NCBI GenBank assembly: GCA_015501595.1
Contig: JADNRX010000260.1
Span: 1 to 64,000, forward strand
DNA from: Hymenopellis radicata
Lineage: Eukaryota; Basidiomycota; Agaricomycetes; Agaricales; Physalacriaceae
DNA length: 64,000 nucleotides
Direction: 5' to 3'
This document shows, piece by piece, positions 22,077 through 37,175 of the stretch. Below the pieces are notes generated by a model. The model worked only from the letters and a program-made list of their open reading frames with translations, ran no database searches and was not told the origin of the DNA. The first letter of the stretch is position 1, and each line of letters opens with the position of its first letter. The translations under genes and the position numbers were made by a program.

Positions 22077-23566
22077 ATGGCGCGCGCGCCTCTCCCATCA
22101 CCGCCGCTGCCTCCCCCCGCCGCTGATCCCGTCCGCGGCGCCATCGGTCACCTTCTGTCTCGGGGCTACTCTCTGCCCTGCTCGACCGCCGCGCAGGCCT
22201 TCATCCAGCTCGTGCAGCCGACGTCGCGCTTCCAGCTCGCTCTGGACGTGCTGCTGCCGCTGCTGGATCCCCATGCACCGTCCGAGGTGCGTTCGCAGGC
22301 CGATATGTTGCCGGCTGCTGATGATGATGGACCTGAACGGCAGGCAGCGCAGCGGATCCTTGTGTCTTTTATTCTGTATTATCTGTACTCGCCCCATCCT
22401 ATTGCAATCAACCCCTTCAAGTCGGCGCTCTTTGTGACGTTCATCGCTGAACGCGAAAAGGCGGTCAATGCCGCTAGTGTTGGCGATGTCTCGCCTAATG
22501 AGCAGCTGGTCTGGGTCTTGTGGAAGATACTCAAGGGCGATGGAAGCGATGTACGTGCAACTGTTATCATGTCCTTGTGTTTTGTTGATGTTTGAGTAGA
22601 TTGGGCCTTACTCTCCTAGCACACTAGCTACATCGCCTCTTCCACCGAAACTTAGAGCGACTAATTTACTCCTCGACAATACCCTGTACGTTAACGAAAC
22701 TGACCTGTAAGTTCTCTGTTTTGAATCTCCTCAAACGCGTCTAATCATCTTTTAGAAATGACTTTACTCAAGACTCACAACGGAATATCAATACTAATAC
22801 CCCCACCACCACCGTCACTGCCGAAACTGATAGCGCCAACGAGCGCGTCGCGCACGCGATCAAACTCCTCCTCGATGCCCGCAAACGCGTTCTGTCTTTA
22901 TCCGAACAACGGGTGAATACTTCTTGCCAGGATAATCCCACCAGCGCTAACCTGCAAGGCAGATTGTACTACCTTCAATGGCATCTGTAGCTTCTGCCAG
23001 ACTCATCACGCCCTTCGACCTGCCCTCCATCGTGACGCACAACCCGACCCTCGCGCACCCCCTCTTCGTCGCCCTTCTCTCCACCACCACGTCCGCCGAC
23101 GCCGCCGATCTCAGTCTACCCTCGCCCTTCCTCGACGTGCTCCCTACCCTTCCTCCGACGTTGCCTTCCTTCGATCTCATGGGACGCCTTCTCCGCGACC
23201 CTACTACTGCCGCCGATGGGACGACCTCCGTCGCGGACCTCGTACGCTCAGAAGTTCTGGGTCGCTTTATACTGGAATGTATCAACTGGCTCGACCATGC
23301 TGAGATTCAGGAGAAGGAGGGGTTGGTTAATGACGACCGGTTCGCTATGGGCGTTCAACATGTGGGTGTATCATCCCCTCGTACTTGCTGTGTGCTGAAG
23401 AGTGTTTGTGCAGCTCTGCCGGTTTTACACATCACTCATCAAACTCGGAATTGTGGACCCCATGTCGGACGAGGATACGGCGGAGATGTCGCATTTTAGC
23501 CTGAGGCATTCTCGGTTTGAGGAGGCGAATGCGCTTTACAGGATGTTGGCTGCTGTGAGGATGTAA
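22077..23566 (+). CDS. CNOT11: CCR4-NOT complex subunit 11 (CNOT11) homologue
   Basis: CNOT11 is a scaffold subunit that binds the N-terminal part of NOT1 in the CCR4-NOT deadenylase complex in the cytoplasm. All five exons join in phase: 22077-22550, 22600-22706, 22756-22912, 22963-23361 and 23414-23566. The N-terminal half contains the helical FKSALFVTFIAEREKAVN region. After a flexible Asn/Thr-rich linker, the C-terminal domain runs ARLITPFDLPSIVTHNPTLA through CRFYTSLIKLGIVDP to FSLRHSRFEEANALYRML, the signature end of the family (human EFSRIREAAGLFRLL). The start was taken at 22077 for its context (TCCATGGCG); an upstream in-frame ATG at 22056 is possible. Confidence 0.85.
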
Positions 23567-24432
23567 AAACCCTCGAGCTGTATTATTCATATGTGCGTCG
23601 CTTCCATTTGAAGTTTCCTTTACTCTTCGTTGACAATTTTTGACAGGTTTCTTTTTTCCTTCTATGCCCTTATGCAAACTAGTATGTGTGTTACGGACGT
23701 ATGCGCGAAATCCATGTCAAGTGTTCTGGACATGCCGTGTGTCAATGCTAGCTATCCGAATGCGAGGCGTCCTAGCATGGTGTCAACGATTCGCCCTGGC
23801 CTCGTGGTGGTGTTGGCGGTGGTGTCCTTTTCGCAGTCGGACGTCCAATGGTCCATTGCCGTCAACGCTCTTGTCTTCAAGTCGACATTCATGCAAGCGT
23901 GTTTTCTCACTGCAATACCTGATGCCTTATCAACCTCGGAGCTCGGATTCGAATCCCGGTTTACAGCTTCGCGATGTGTAAGTGTTGCAATCAGAACGCG
24001 TAAATGTGGGCATCCGGGATACGTCGGTATGTTTTATGTCACCTTGCTTTGTTACTTTTCCGTGCAAGGCCCTGTCCATGCTCGCCGTCGAGCCTGAGTG
24101 GAGGGTCCTCCAGTGTTGGCAATGCAAAGAACTAGCAAGGTATTACTATCAATGAGTATACGTGTATTCGAGGCCCAAGGTATTGTGCGACACACTTGGA
24201 CAAGGCAGGATCGTCGCTGTGTGGCCCAACTTGTTCTCGGGTATGCTCCCAAATGGTTTTATTATCCGTTATCATCACCGTTATGTCACTACAGCCACAT
24301 CGAAGTTCTTTTATTACTTACCGAGAAAAGGGCTGGCGCGACACGACTTTTGACAGTGACGGAAGGATGGGGCCGCCCTTGAAAACAGCTAGCAGCGACT
24401 AGGGGCTGTTGATGTTGACTACGACCAAAACG
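23567..24432. other. Intergenic, nothing supported
   Basis: A 155-codon plus frame (23630-24097) is open but has no domain. The word GGATTCGAATCC near 23944 resembles a tRNA B box but no tRNA fold surrounds it. Confidence 0.4.
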
Positions 24433-26370
24433 ATGTCGTTCATTACCCTCAAGTTTGTCGTGGTGGGCGCTAGCGTCGCGGGGCTGACGTGCGCGTCGGC
24501 GCTGGCGAAGGCTGGCCACGACGTAATTGTCTTGGAGATGAATGATCGTTTGGAGAAGGTGTGTGTGTGTTTCTCCGCGCGTGGCGTACATGTTCGTAGT
24601 AGCTCACGTCTTCGACGCAGACGAGTCGCGACGGCGGGCTGAGGGTGCCTCCGAATATGGCGCGCCTGATGAAGCATGCGTATCCTGGGATGGACGCGCT
24701 GTTGGAGGAGAAGGGGAGTCGGTGTTCCGGGTGCGTTCATGCTACGGTGTTTATGCTACTCTGCTTACCGGGTTTTCAGGTTGGAGTTTCGATCAGGTTT
24801 TTAATCTCTCTCTCTCTTGCTTTGGGCAATCGGATGTTCATGGGGGGCTTTCTAGCGGAAACGTCGCGTCTTATGGGCCTAATGAGCTTCGATCCCCAAG
24901 TCATGTCGGATCTGGGCTCGGACTATTGTATGATTCCCGTACGTTTTCTCCCGCGTTCAGTCTGTCTTCTTAGGCTTAACTCGTATGTAGCATTACGATC
25001 TGTGCTGCTTACTTCGGGAGCAATGCGAAGCCCTCAACGTGCGGTTTTACTACCACTTCAAGGTAGGGCGCGTGGAGACGAGTGAGGACGGGCCAGCGGT
25101 TGTCGTGTCGACTGGGGGAGAGAGGGTCGAAGGGGATATAGTAAGTGCTTTGTGCGAATTAACGCGCACATGTGTTCGTGGGACTGAGGACGCGGTGTAC
25201 TCTAGATCGTTGGTGCGGACGGACGTAATAGTATCGTGCGCGACTTCATAGCATCGCAAGACAAGGGTTCGGATGACGAGGATGAAGACGCGGATACGAA
25301 CGGAGATGCCCTTCCCCCATTCGTGAAATCGCTAGGTATGTTGGTTTTCCGGTGGGTCTTCGTTGTAGAGCTTTATTGATGATTGTAACTCCGCAGCACC
25401 TGTATAACCGTACCGATATCCGACATGCTAAGCCACGAAGATCTGGCTCCACTAGCGGCTGCTTCAGCTGTATGAATCACTCCCTCGCCTAGATTTCCAT
25501 TACTTACCATGACTAGCAGTTTACCATATGGATGGGCGACGGGTATAGCTTGATGGGCGGCAGAGTAAGCTTCGCAAACTCCCGTGAGCGTGGTGGATGA
25601 ACGGTTTTTCCCCTCTAGCACGGCAATCTCTACGTCCTAGGGCTTTCGAAGACGACCGCGCCGTCGCAGCATGACGAGGACAAGGATTGGTCAGAGCACA
25701 TGCCGCTCAAGCTTGCTGGTACGGCGGAATACGCCCCGTTGTAAGCGATTTGAAGCCCTTCGGCCATCTCGACAGTTTTGTCGATGTACACGGCAAGGCT
25801 GTCGTTATCGGCGACGCAGCCCATGCTGCTCCAGTAAGTAATCTGAATGCAGGTCAAGCTGTGGCTAACTTGTTTCTTATCAGATCAATGGACTACAACG
25901 CGTAAGTTTTGCAGTCTTCTCTTCTCGTAAGTACTGAAACCGCCGCGCGCTTAGGGCTCTCGCTGTGAGTCGTCAATCAGTTTTTGATGTTTCGCTAAGC
26001 CTATCACTGATTACATGTCTCTTAGGTGGAAGACGCCTTTACGCTCGGTCATCTGTTCACGCGGATCACCAGCAGATCGCACATCTCGTCACTCTTCAAT
26101 GGGTATAACGAGATTCGGTTTAACAGGACCAAGTCGACGGAGCGCAGCGAGATACAGGGCTTGCTGTGTAATGGGCTCCCGCCGGGGCCGCAGCGCGACC
26201 TGCGCGACCAAGGCTTCAAGCAGACGCTGGCTATAGCGAACGCGCCGGACGAGCACGCGGAGGAGCTCGCCGCGATTTGGACTAGCTGGATCGTGCTGTT
26301 CAATTATGATGCTAAAGACGCCGTTGATGAATGGTGGTTGGATTGGGGAAGACACAACCAAGCCGCTTAA
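24433..26370 (+). CDS. FAD-dependent monooxygenase (PHBH/salicylate-hydroxylase type)
   Basis: These flavoenzymes hydroxylate organic substrates with NAD(P)H and oxygen. The dinucleotide fold KFVVVGASVAGLTCASALA starts within seven residues of the chosen Met. The middle motif is IVGADGRNSIVRDF, and the second flavin motif is GKAVVIGDAAHAAP. Clear exons include 24433-24558, 24621-24730, 24780-24796 (17 nt), 24856-24938, 24991-25140 and 25206-25335. Later pieces read TVPISDMLSHEDLAPL, FTIWMGDGYSLMGGR and HGNLYVLGLSK; the last exon ends at 26370 (WWLDWGRHNQAA). An acidic loop (DDEDEDAD) follows the DG motif. The join between 25335 and the exon at about 25398 does not keep phase with canonical borders, so one exon is misread or damaged. 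The substrate is unknown. Confidence 0.75.
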
Positions 26371-27498
26371 TGGAGGAAAGGGAGCGGCAATGTACGCGAC
26401 CTGCGACCTAGACTATATTCGTCAATGCTCTTTCCTCGTTTTTTTATTTGTGGTTCTTGGAATAGATGGAATTTTCTTGCAACTTGGGCGAGACTGTGAT
26501 TGATTGTGGATGTGCTTGCTAAATTGTTCCCCCAAATGGTAGTTCTACTCGTTTGTGGGGACGTGGTTGGGCGAAGACCTCGCAAGAGTTGTTGCCATCA
26601 CCGAGGCACATGAGCTCGGGGTTGGGAAGTGGGGGCACATCGACATTTTGACATCGTTACATTAACCGACATCTCTTGCACGGTGACGTTCTGCAGTCAA
26701 AAGCAATTCCCTGGGACGCCCGCTCAACCGCCCTTTCTGCTGTTTGAATGTTGGTCGTCCTCGGCTCGGTCCGCGCAGGTACAATGATGATTGATTGTCG
26801 GTTGACGCGCACGGAAGCAAACGGAAGCAAATTTTTATCAATTTCAAAGTGCCTGATCGGGCTAGAAATGCGCCTGCTTTCTCTGTCATCGACCACCATG
26901 TCATTACGAGAAAACTGAGCGTATGTCGCATGGTCAACGCACGCACTTGAGTGGGAATCTCTGGCAATCGACCAGCTTCTCTGGAGACGAGCGCAGATCC
27001 TTTGAAGAACGCATCAAGTCTACCCTACTGTGGGCCCGCGAATGGGAGAGGATATGCCTCTTTACTCTGTTATGAATGGTCAGGATCTCCGGTATCATGG
27101 CGACCCTTCTGTGCTCCCTGCATGCGCGCGGCTTAGGACATCGATTAATCCTCCTCTCGTTACAGCGATTCAGGGTGCTTCTTCGTGCAACCAGCCATCT
27201 TTCGTAGGGACGCGCGAGCTTGTGGACTAGTCTCTGCGGGCCCACGCTGGCTAGCATCAGGAAGCATTACCTCCATGGAATCGCCCGAGAGTAATTCTTG
27301 AACCGACTCAGGAAGTTCGCCTAACATTCATGTTGTATGGACTCGGATGGAGCTCGTTCCAGCTCATGCACGATCCTGTTATCGCTTTCTGTTTTAAAAG
27401 GGACTGGTCCGTCGAGTGTCTAGACTGTGCGCACCTCTCAGGCTCCCCCTTGTACATTTCTTTCCTCTTTCCCTTCGCCAGGACGGCCGTAGTCTAGA
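26371..27498. other. Intergenic between monooxygenase and UbiA-type gene
   Basis: Minus frames at 26662-26967 and 26934-27257 (about 100 codons) have no family resemblance. Probable promoter region for the UbiA-type gene. Confidence 0.35.
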
Positions 27499-28754
27499 AT
27501 GAAGTCCTCTTGGAACTCGTCGCTCACGACACTCACGACCTTCACGACCGCCCTTCATGACGCACTCTCTGCGGCTGTAGATAAGACGTACACCGCCTTC
27601 TTGTTCAGTCAGTCCGACGTCGTACCAATCATCGGGCCTACTGTCAGTATTCCCTTTCGTTCTGGATGTTTATTCGCGTCTGACGCCTTTTCAGCTCGCG
27701 GTGTCGATGGTTTTAGCTGGACCAACAGATCTCTGGGCTTTCATCCAAGGCTTTGTTTGGATGGAGCTCCACTTGATCTCCTTCGAGGTATGTTCATCTG
27801 CTATTAAAGAGTTCCGAGCGCTTAGATAGTCCCCCAGATCAAGAATCAGGTACGCGCGCCCCCGCCATTTTACGAGATCCCGACGGTGCTGATGTGTATT
27901 CGAGATGGTCGGTCTTGAAGAAGATCGACTGGCTAAGCCCAACAGACCCATCGTCTCCGGACGCATCTCGCTGAATGACGCGCAGACCCTATACCAGGTC
28001 GTTTTCGCCCTCTCCTTCTTGTACAGTATCTACCACGGTCTCGTGGCATGCAGCGTCTTGTATCTCGTCGCCATCGTCGCCTATAACGAAGTCGGTCTGT
28101 CGCGAAACTGGTTCTTGAAGTCCTTCTTGGGCTCGATTGGCTACGTCTGCTACTGCTGGGGAACTACGGTCGTCTTCGGTGAGCTCTCACCAACAGGATT
28201 TCTCCATGCCGATGTTGATTCACCGACAATGATAGATCATAACAAGCCACTCTCGCAGACCTCTGCCATCGCCGTCATCCTGAGCGGCGTCATTCACACT
28301 ACGACTGTATGTTATACCGTCACTTTCATCATGGGATTTCAGTTTGATTGCCTACGATAGGGTCATGCCCAGGATTTCCGTGACCGCTCTGGAGATGCCG
28401 CCATTGGACGTAAGACGCTGGCCATCATGTTGCCTCAGTGGTTTGGCCGCTGGTCGCTCATGGCCCTGGTGTATGCGTGGACTGGGGGCCTCGTGTACTA
28501 CTGGCAGCCTCCCATCCCTGTTTCCGTAGGATTCGCGGCCTTGGGCGTCATCGCGATGGTCAAGTACTGCCTGGACTACTCGGAGGAGGCGGATCGCAAG
28601 TCTTACTGGTGGTACAACGTGCGTATAGTCCCACCTCTTCCACGTCCGCTTTCGAGAATCTCATTCCTCGTAGATGTGGCTGATCACGGCGCACATGCTT
28701 CCCGTCTTCAAGCGCCTTTCCGACGCGGGTGTCAAAATCCCTTTCTCAATGTAA
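27499..28754 (+). CDS. UbiA-superfamily membrane prenyltransferase or terpene cyclase
   Basis: UbiA enzymes are polytopic membrane proteins that bind isoprenyl diphosphates through two Asp-rich motifs. Seven exons join in phase: 27499-27642, 27695-27787, 27838-27849 (12 nt), 27905-28178, 28236-28306, 28361-28618 and 28674-28754. The first motif is NQ...GLEEDRLAKPNRPIVSGR, with the NQ supplied by the 12-nt exon. The second is GHAQDFRDRSGDAAIGRKT. Hydrophobic segments such as YQVVFALSFLYSIYHGLVA and SLMALVYAWTGGLVYYW fit a multi-pass protein. Fungal relatives include prenyltransferases and UbiA-type sesquiterpene cyclases such as Fma-TC of fumagillin synthesis. The substrate cannot be told from sequence. 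Flavin monooxygenases lie on both sides, which suggests a small pathway (inference). Confidence 0.85.
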
Positions 28755-29261
28755 TCATCCGTTTTTGATGTACAGTGCTTCCGGTATCGGTTGCATGTAT
28801 ATAACCTTCATGTTGTACTCTTTTCTCTCTGTTCCACGATACTGCCAATCCTTAGTGTTGTACTCTGCCTCTGTTTTTTCGTATCAATGTAGATAGATCT
28901 CTTGCTTTTCAATCGATGTTAGCGGTTGCACGCTTCTAGATGCTCGATTGTTCGAATTCTCATTGTAAGGACATCGTAACATCGCATTGATACGGAGACG
29001 GAGAGCGGAGATCAGATGAGAACCTACACATACTTGCTTGCCGTCATGTGTTTCGTCAGTCTGGCTAGGAGAGCCTGACGAGAGGCGAGAGATAAGACCG
29101 CATCGTATTGTAGAGGCCGTCAACATAAGAGAACATATACAAATAAGAACCAAACAGCTTTTGCTAATATGTACGCTGGTTACACTAGTACGGAGAATGG
29201 GTGGGGTTCAGCAAGTTTCAATTTACAATCTTTTATCAATGTCCATCCCGCTCGTTCGACT
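28755..29261. other. Convergent intergenic spacer
   Basis: It holds the 3' ends of the UbiA-type gene and of the minus-strand membrane protein gene. Nothing else was seen. Confidence 0.45.
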
Positions 29262-31493
29262 TCAGACTACATCGCCATCATCGTTATGACCAATTAGCGC
29301 GAGTTCGGAATCTTCGGATTCCAAGTTGAAGTCAGCACGTCTTCTATCGGAGGCTTCGTCGCTTCCGATGGGACTGATGTCAATGAAATGGTCCCGTAGG
29401 TAAGCGATAAGCCCAGGTGGGGTTGTGCCCTCGCTGAAAACGCTGGGGTATTCACCAAGCCGAGCACCTTTGAATTTATGGAGAAGTCCGAACGTCGACA
29501 GAGGTTTCACGTCTGTGCAGTCGGTCAGGAATGCCAGCATGGGAGACGCTGAATAACAGGAACCAACTCACCAAATAAGATCCTCAAAAGGCTTGTTCCA
29601 AATAACAAAGCGAAGAAGCCATTGAGCGACGTCCAAAATCCTCCAACCGCAGAGAGTCCAACCCAGACAGACTTTTCTCTGTAATCCGATTCGAAACGCC
29701 AGCTTGTGAAGTCGGCTTGCATGTACAGTCTCAGAGTCGCCGTGTCATCTGCGTCGTTCACTGATGATGATATCGATGGATCAGGTAGGAGATAAGGGAT
29801 CCTAGCGACGAAGAAGTTCGCAGTCTAACATCCGAAAATAAGTCAAGCTTTGAACCGACGCGCTGAATGGAATAGTGGCGTACGGTACCAAATACATTCA
29901 TGGAGGCGATGCTGCCTTCCCGGAATTGTTGACGAATCGTAACCTGAATAGGTCCCAGGAGATGCGCGTTGGACACAAGTGGGATTGGAATAGTGTTCTC
30001 CAAGATAGCGTCCACATTCGCTGTCAGCCCGACATCCACATATACGGTGCTGCTGCGTGCATTCGAGGGTTCGAAAGAGTGGTCAATGGATTCCAAGGGG
30101 TACAAAGCGGAGAAGTTGACTTGGACGAGCAAATCCGGCCAAATATCGCTGGATGGACTGTTTATCGAGGTCTATATTTCATACTAGTATGTTATCATTC
30201 GTCGTAAGGACAAGAAGCGAGACTTACCATTGATACTCAGGAGGTTAGCACTCCCTGGCAGTCTGTTTGGGCAATGAATCTCGATCGCTGTAATCCATGG
30301 CGACAGAGCGGCCTGAACTACACTGGTGCTCGATCGGGCCCTCGAACATGATATCCTGACATTTGAGTGCAGTCTGGTCCATCAGGCGAACCGCTCCATA
30401 GCGGTTTTACATGCACTGCGTCTTGAAAGTTCGTCATAATTTCCTGAATGACACCAGTAATCCTCGAGAATGCCGTCAACAACAAGCTCAGGGGTGTATT
30501 CATCTATCTGAAGGAACTAAAGAGTCAAATGAGCATCGAAATGCGCCTACAACGTTAAGTGAGTATACTTACAACAATGATTTTCCAGCTGCTGTCCGAC
30601 TCTAGCCTGAGATTATCGGGCACGGAAATGGACGTATACAGTTTTGATGGCACCCATCCGGTCTCATGAATAGGCTCCAAAACTACTTTCGTAATCAAAA
30701 AAGCCAACAGCCCTCCAATAATGGCTATAGCGGACACTCCCCGCAGCGCCACAATAGTCCTCGACTCATCCCTGTCATCATTAATGAGAATCGGATCACT
30801 AGACACAAGCAAAGACGTACTTGAACAAATTCCGCCAAACCGATCGCCCCGTCAAGAGGGATATTCGACTACCACGACGTGCCCTTTCAGGGCACATTGA
30901 TAGGAAATCAAACGGTTCTATAAATGCCTTGTATCCTGTCTTGTAGACCCGCCGAATTAGGCAGAGGATGCGAATGTGGAAAGAAACACGAGTGTGATCG
31001 CTTGGACGTAGATGGATATCACAATCATGATGAAGCCGGCACTGGCATACTGATCGAAAGACCAGGTCCATGGTTGCACCAAATACCATACTAAGTGACA
31101 TGAGCATCGTTGAGGGAGAGACAGAGTTTAGCAGCACTCACAAACGACGACCTCACCGATGGTGACTAACATGTCGAGAAACACTGGCATGATAGGAATC
31201 ACACTAGAAGCATCGCCCTCAGGACCCATCCATAGGTTCAAAATGTGCTCTTACCTGAAGATGTGATGAATGATAACCGCAGCTGATAAACAAAACACCG
31301 AGATGTAATAGCGCCACTCGAGGTTGAATGTGTACAGTTGCAGGAGAATTATCGCTACAGAGATGCAGCTAACTGACGAGATCAGTAGAAGCCGAAGACT
31401 GTATGCGCGTAAGGTGGCGTGAAGTATCACTCTGGGGACATCGGTGCCAAAGAACTGTTTCAAGGTTCGCATTGCTTCTGGGATTAGCCGCAT
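29262..31493 (-). CDS. Polytopic membrane protein of basidiomycete type, unknown function
   Basis: The first part has four hydrophobic segments: SLRLLLISSVSCISVAIILL, YYISVFCLSAAVIIHHIF, VIPIMPVFLDMLVTIGEVVV and GFIMIVISIYVQAITL (exons 31255-31493, 31142-31203, 31091 downward). The second part begins near RRGSRISLLTGRSVWRNL, has a membrane helix in ALRGVSAIAIIGGLLAFLIT, and a lumenal region (ITAIEIHCPNRLPGSANLL). It then has a helix in LSAVGGFWTSLNGFFALLFG and a charged tail ending at 29262. Joining both halves needs an intron with an AAG acceptor near 30930. Without it the first part would stop at 30957 and the second could start at 30897 as a separate gene. The exons at about 30300-30550 are not fully resolved. 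No function is known to me. Confidence 0.55.
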
Positions 31494-31894
31494 AGTAGCA
31501 GATGGATGCTGAGAAAGGGAATGTGGAGAAGTTTTTCGAACGGCTACTCCGGAAGACAGTCCGTTTTATAGAATGAGAGGGCTGAGAACCCAGGTCAGGC
31601 TCGAGGACATATCGTTGTGACATATCAAGATGATATCCAGATTACTAGCTGGGCGACAATAACAACTCCCACAGTTAGTGCTGCCGAATCGTGATGCACC
31701 ACACGGATAAGAGAAATTGATAGATCGACAGAGCTGCTTCGTGCTCGAGAACGGCAGGCACGCGGAGGTTCTGTAAGTCCTGACGAATATTTGAACCTCG
31801 GATAGTGAATAACGTCCAACCACAATGAGCCTTCGTGGGAGGGAAGAAGGAAGAAGTCCAGGCACTATTGTATTCATCTAGATCGGAGTTGAGA
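31494..31894. other. No supported gene
   Basis: Three overlapping minus frames of 66-103 codons lie here without domain resemblance. Confidence 0.35.
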
Positions 31895-34074
<2,180 letters not shown>

Positions 34075-34707
34075 GATGTTGATACTTTGAAACGAAGTTC
34101 TGGCAATTTATACCATTTCCACCTTTCCCTTTAGCGTCCCTAAGCCGCCACGATACGCATATACGGCGGTCTCGACGCGCCAAGCTCATGTCTGCGCACA
34201 ATGAAGTTTATGCAAGTCCGATGCTAGTCGATGAAAGGCGTAAGCAAGATAATGCCATTGCCGTCCTCGGCAAAGCCTGAACATTAGAACTCCGAACGAA
34301 CCTCGGTCCTCGCTGTGTGGCGTCGAGATGCCGTTTCGGGCACGTCTGAGCTGAAGGCCACACCCAAAAAATAAGACTAGCAGGTTCTAGAGACAAAATT
34401 CAAGTCTTCCTCCTATGCGGTTGGCCTGTTGGGGCCTGTGTGTCTCCCTATCCTTCAATACAACTATGGGAGGTGCCTTACCGTACCACTGTCTTGTCGT
34501 TGGTAGGTACTAAGTTGGATGTACGCTAGCGTTCAACACTTTCCGTGCTGTGTAATTGATATGATGATGGTGATGTGTCTGCGCCGCAAGCATGAAATCA
34601 ACTTGGGTTATATTTGGACTTGAGGATATAATACTTGGTACACAGAGAGAGACAGCGAACTGCAAGCCGAATGCAAGAAGAAAAAAACATATGTAATCGT
34701 CAATGCT
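34075..34707. other. Intergenic
   Basis: This is the promoter side of the monooxygenase and the 3' side of the transporter gene. No element was seen. Confidence 0.4.
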
Positions 34708-36990
34708 TCACGACTTATGCAGGTCTGGCGAAACAACCTCATCGAGCGAATGTTTCTCGGAAACCTTCTCTTTGGGGCCCAACCCGGCTTCGGTATGGAC
34801 ATTAGCTTGTAGCTTTCGAGCAGCATCAGGTCCGTCGAAGAGGGCAGCGGTTTCCTCGAGAGACAGGTTCTTTGTCTCGACGACGACTACAGGCAAGATA
34901 GGTGAGACGCATACTATGACCGCGATGTTGACACTCACAGAAGAACAGGAAGACGCATTCGCAGAAGAGCCAGACAACATACACAATCTAAGACGGATAT
35001 CAGACGGGTCCTCGGAAGAATATGGTGAATTGTATACATAGTACTTCCACCCAATGTTATCCAGTGCGACCGGATTCACGTATTGATTGAAGATGAGCGC
35101 CAACGACACCGTAAAGTTCAACACGTTCAGACCCTTGGCACGAAGCGGATAGGGCAGAATCTCAACCGTATAAGATACGATCAAGGGCGAGAAAGCAATG
35201 CTGCGCGTAATTGAAGTCAGCTGCAAGGAAAGGTTCGAACGTGAAGACGTACTCATATGCAGCATAAAACAGGAAGATGAATGCAAGAAGTCCATGAGCC
35301 GCGCCGGGAGTTACCTTCTCAGAGAACACGCCAAAGCAAACGGTCTGGGCACTGAAGAAAATGAACATGCCGATGCCTGAGAGCAGGAAGAGTAGACGTC
35401 GACCAGCTCTGTCGACGAGGAACGAAGCTAGGAGAGCCCATGCCAAGTTCCATATCTGGAGTATACCATTGATGAGCAGCTATAGAGCTACGTCAGATAC
35501 GCGCGCGCGCCATACAGTAGAGAACCAACCTGCGTCGTCGAATCGGTGATATCGATAGCCGTAAGGATCTTGTTGAGGTAGTAGGAGGCAATACCATTCC
35601 CGGACCACTGCGAAAAGAATGCTATTGCGATGATAATGTTCATACGTTTCCGATTTCCGACCGTTTTGATCAAGGCCTTCCAGCCCACATTCGCAGCAAC
35701 ATTACGATCAAAGTCGATGGCGGCCTTGATTTCCTGGATCTCGAACTGTACTAACGGATCGTCGCTAGGGAACGCTCTGTACGAGTACACTGCTGAATAA
35801 GACGAGGGCGTGGAACGTACCGGTTACCATCAGCGTGATAATAGGCGAGAACATCAAGCGCTTCTTCCTCTCTCCCTTTGCTGACCAACCATCGAGGAGA
35901 CTCTGGTGCCCACCAAATCAAGACGACCTGAATGAGGGAGGGCAGCGCTTGCAACGCCGAAGGTACTCTCCACGACCATGTGTTATTGATCTTGAACGTC
36001 CCGTAAGTTGTCCACGCAGCGCTACAAGACTACATGTCAGGGTGGCGTGAAAGCGGGTTAACAGTACGCACATAATAGAACCCGAATACCAAAGAGAGTT
36101 GTAGGCGGATGTCAAGGGGCGCGATACGTCGGGTATGATATTTCGGTGACCAACATGGGGGCCGAGTTACCTTTGAAACAGACATCGTCAGGTGGGCGAG
36201 TTTGATTGATCAAAAAATGTACCGGCAAACGTCAGTCCAAAGCCAACGAGGAAGCTGATGCGTTATAGTCAGTGTTCGTGGACATTGAGAGGCTATGGTA
36301 TGCGAGTATTTACCGGGCACCGATGAACATGCCAACAGATTGTGCCGCGGTTTGAATGGCCGTAGCCACAATCATAAGAAATGCACCTAAAGCCACCGTC
36401 CTCCTGCGTCCGATTCCATCAGATACGTATGGGGCGAAGGGATACGCAGCCAGGGCGCCAATGTTCTGCATGGCTGGGCATCAGCATATTATGAGTTCTG
36501 CGTGTTGCACATTACCTGGATGGCGTTCAGCAGACCAAGTTTTCCTCCGAAGGATGGTCGAAGTAGTCCGCCCACTGCGTAACCGACTGCAATCCATTCA
36601 TCATACTCCCATCGTAGCCATTAGTCGACGAGGTGATGAGACTGAAGAAGGTTATGACTCTGGATCGAAGAAGAACGCGTCGCCCGGACGTACAAAAGTA
36701 CAATCCAACCATTGAGAGCGATCAGTCTGCAAGAGATTTAAACTTTTCACTCTCAATGGCAACAGCAAACAAAGTACCTTCTGTTGTTGTACCATGTCCT
36801 CCTGGGGTCAATGAGATGACTGAATCCACCAGCCCCTGCTTGTAGTACTGTTTATCCTCGTCGACAATGCGCGCCAGGCCTCCCGGCGTCTTGACATGTT
36901 GCTTGTACGATAGTCTGAAGAGCGAGTTGGGGTGTGGACAAATAGAAGCGAAAGAGTCCTCGGATCCACTCAGCGAGTAGCCGGAAGCGA
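34708..36990 (-). CDS. MFS sugar porter (hexose/lactose permease type)
   Basis: The protein should be a 12-helix proton-coupled sugar or polyol transporter in the plasma membrane. Visible family blocks, in order, are NGYDGSMMNGLQSVTQW (helix 1 region), IQNIGALAAYPFAPYVSDGI and GRRRTVALGAFLMIVATAIQ. These are followed by WWAPESPRWLVSKGREEEAL (PESPRWL signature), FFSQWSGNGIASYYLNKIL, VDRAGRRLLFLLSGIG, and PLRAKGLNVLNFTVSLAL. The end is the typical VVVETKNLSLEETAALFDG plus a long charged tail to the stop at 34708. About ten short introns separate these blocks; I did not verify every border. The N-terminal exon (LARIVDEDKQYYKQGL, near 36850) is visible, but the first Met is not resolved, so the upper limit is approximate. 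Neighbouring biosynthetic-type genes could mean uptake or export of a related compound, but the subfamily is usually nutritional. Confidence 0.8.
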
Positions 36991-37175
36991 CCACTTTTAT
37001 ACGACTTCGACGGCTCAGGGTCACGCTCTGCTCGAACAGTGCGGATCGTCGCAGGCCGCAGCCTTCTCCAAATATCGCAGGTCCAGGTACGCTCTACCCC
37101 CAGAGTGCCCCATACTCGCCCCACGGGACTTCGGGAAATACGTGATCCGCCCAAATAAAACCTGCCCGACCTCTC

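Noticed and set aside
23935..23970. tRNA suggested by GGATTCGAATCC
   Set aside because: The word is simply palindromic; no A box, anticodon stem or acceptor stem can be built around it.
30957..31493. Independent four-helix gene
   Set aside because: The adjacent minus-strand part starts only 59 bp away and completes the architecture of related membrane proteins; one gene is preferred, though two remain possible.
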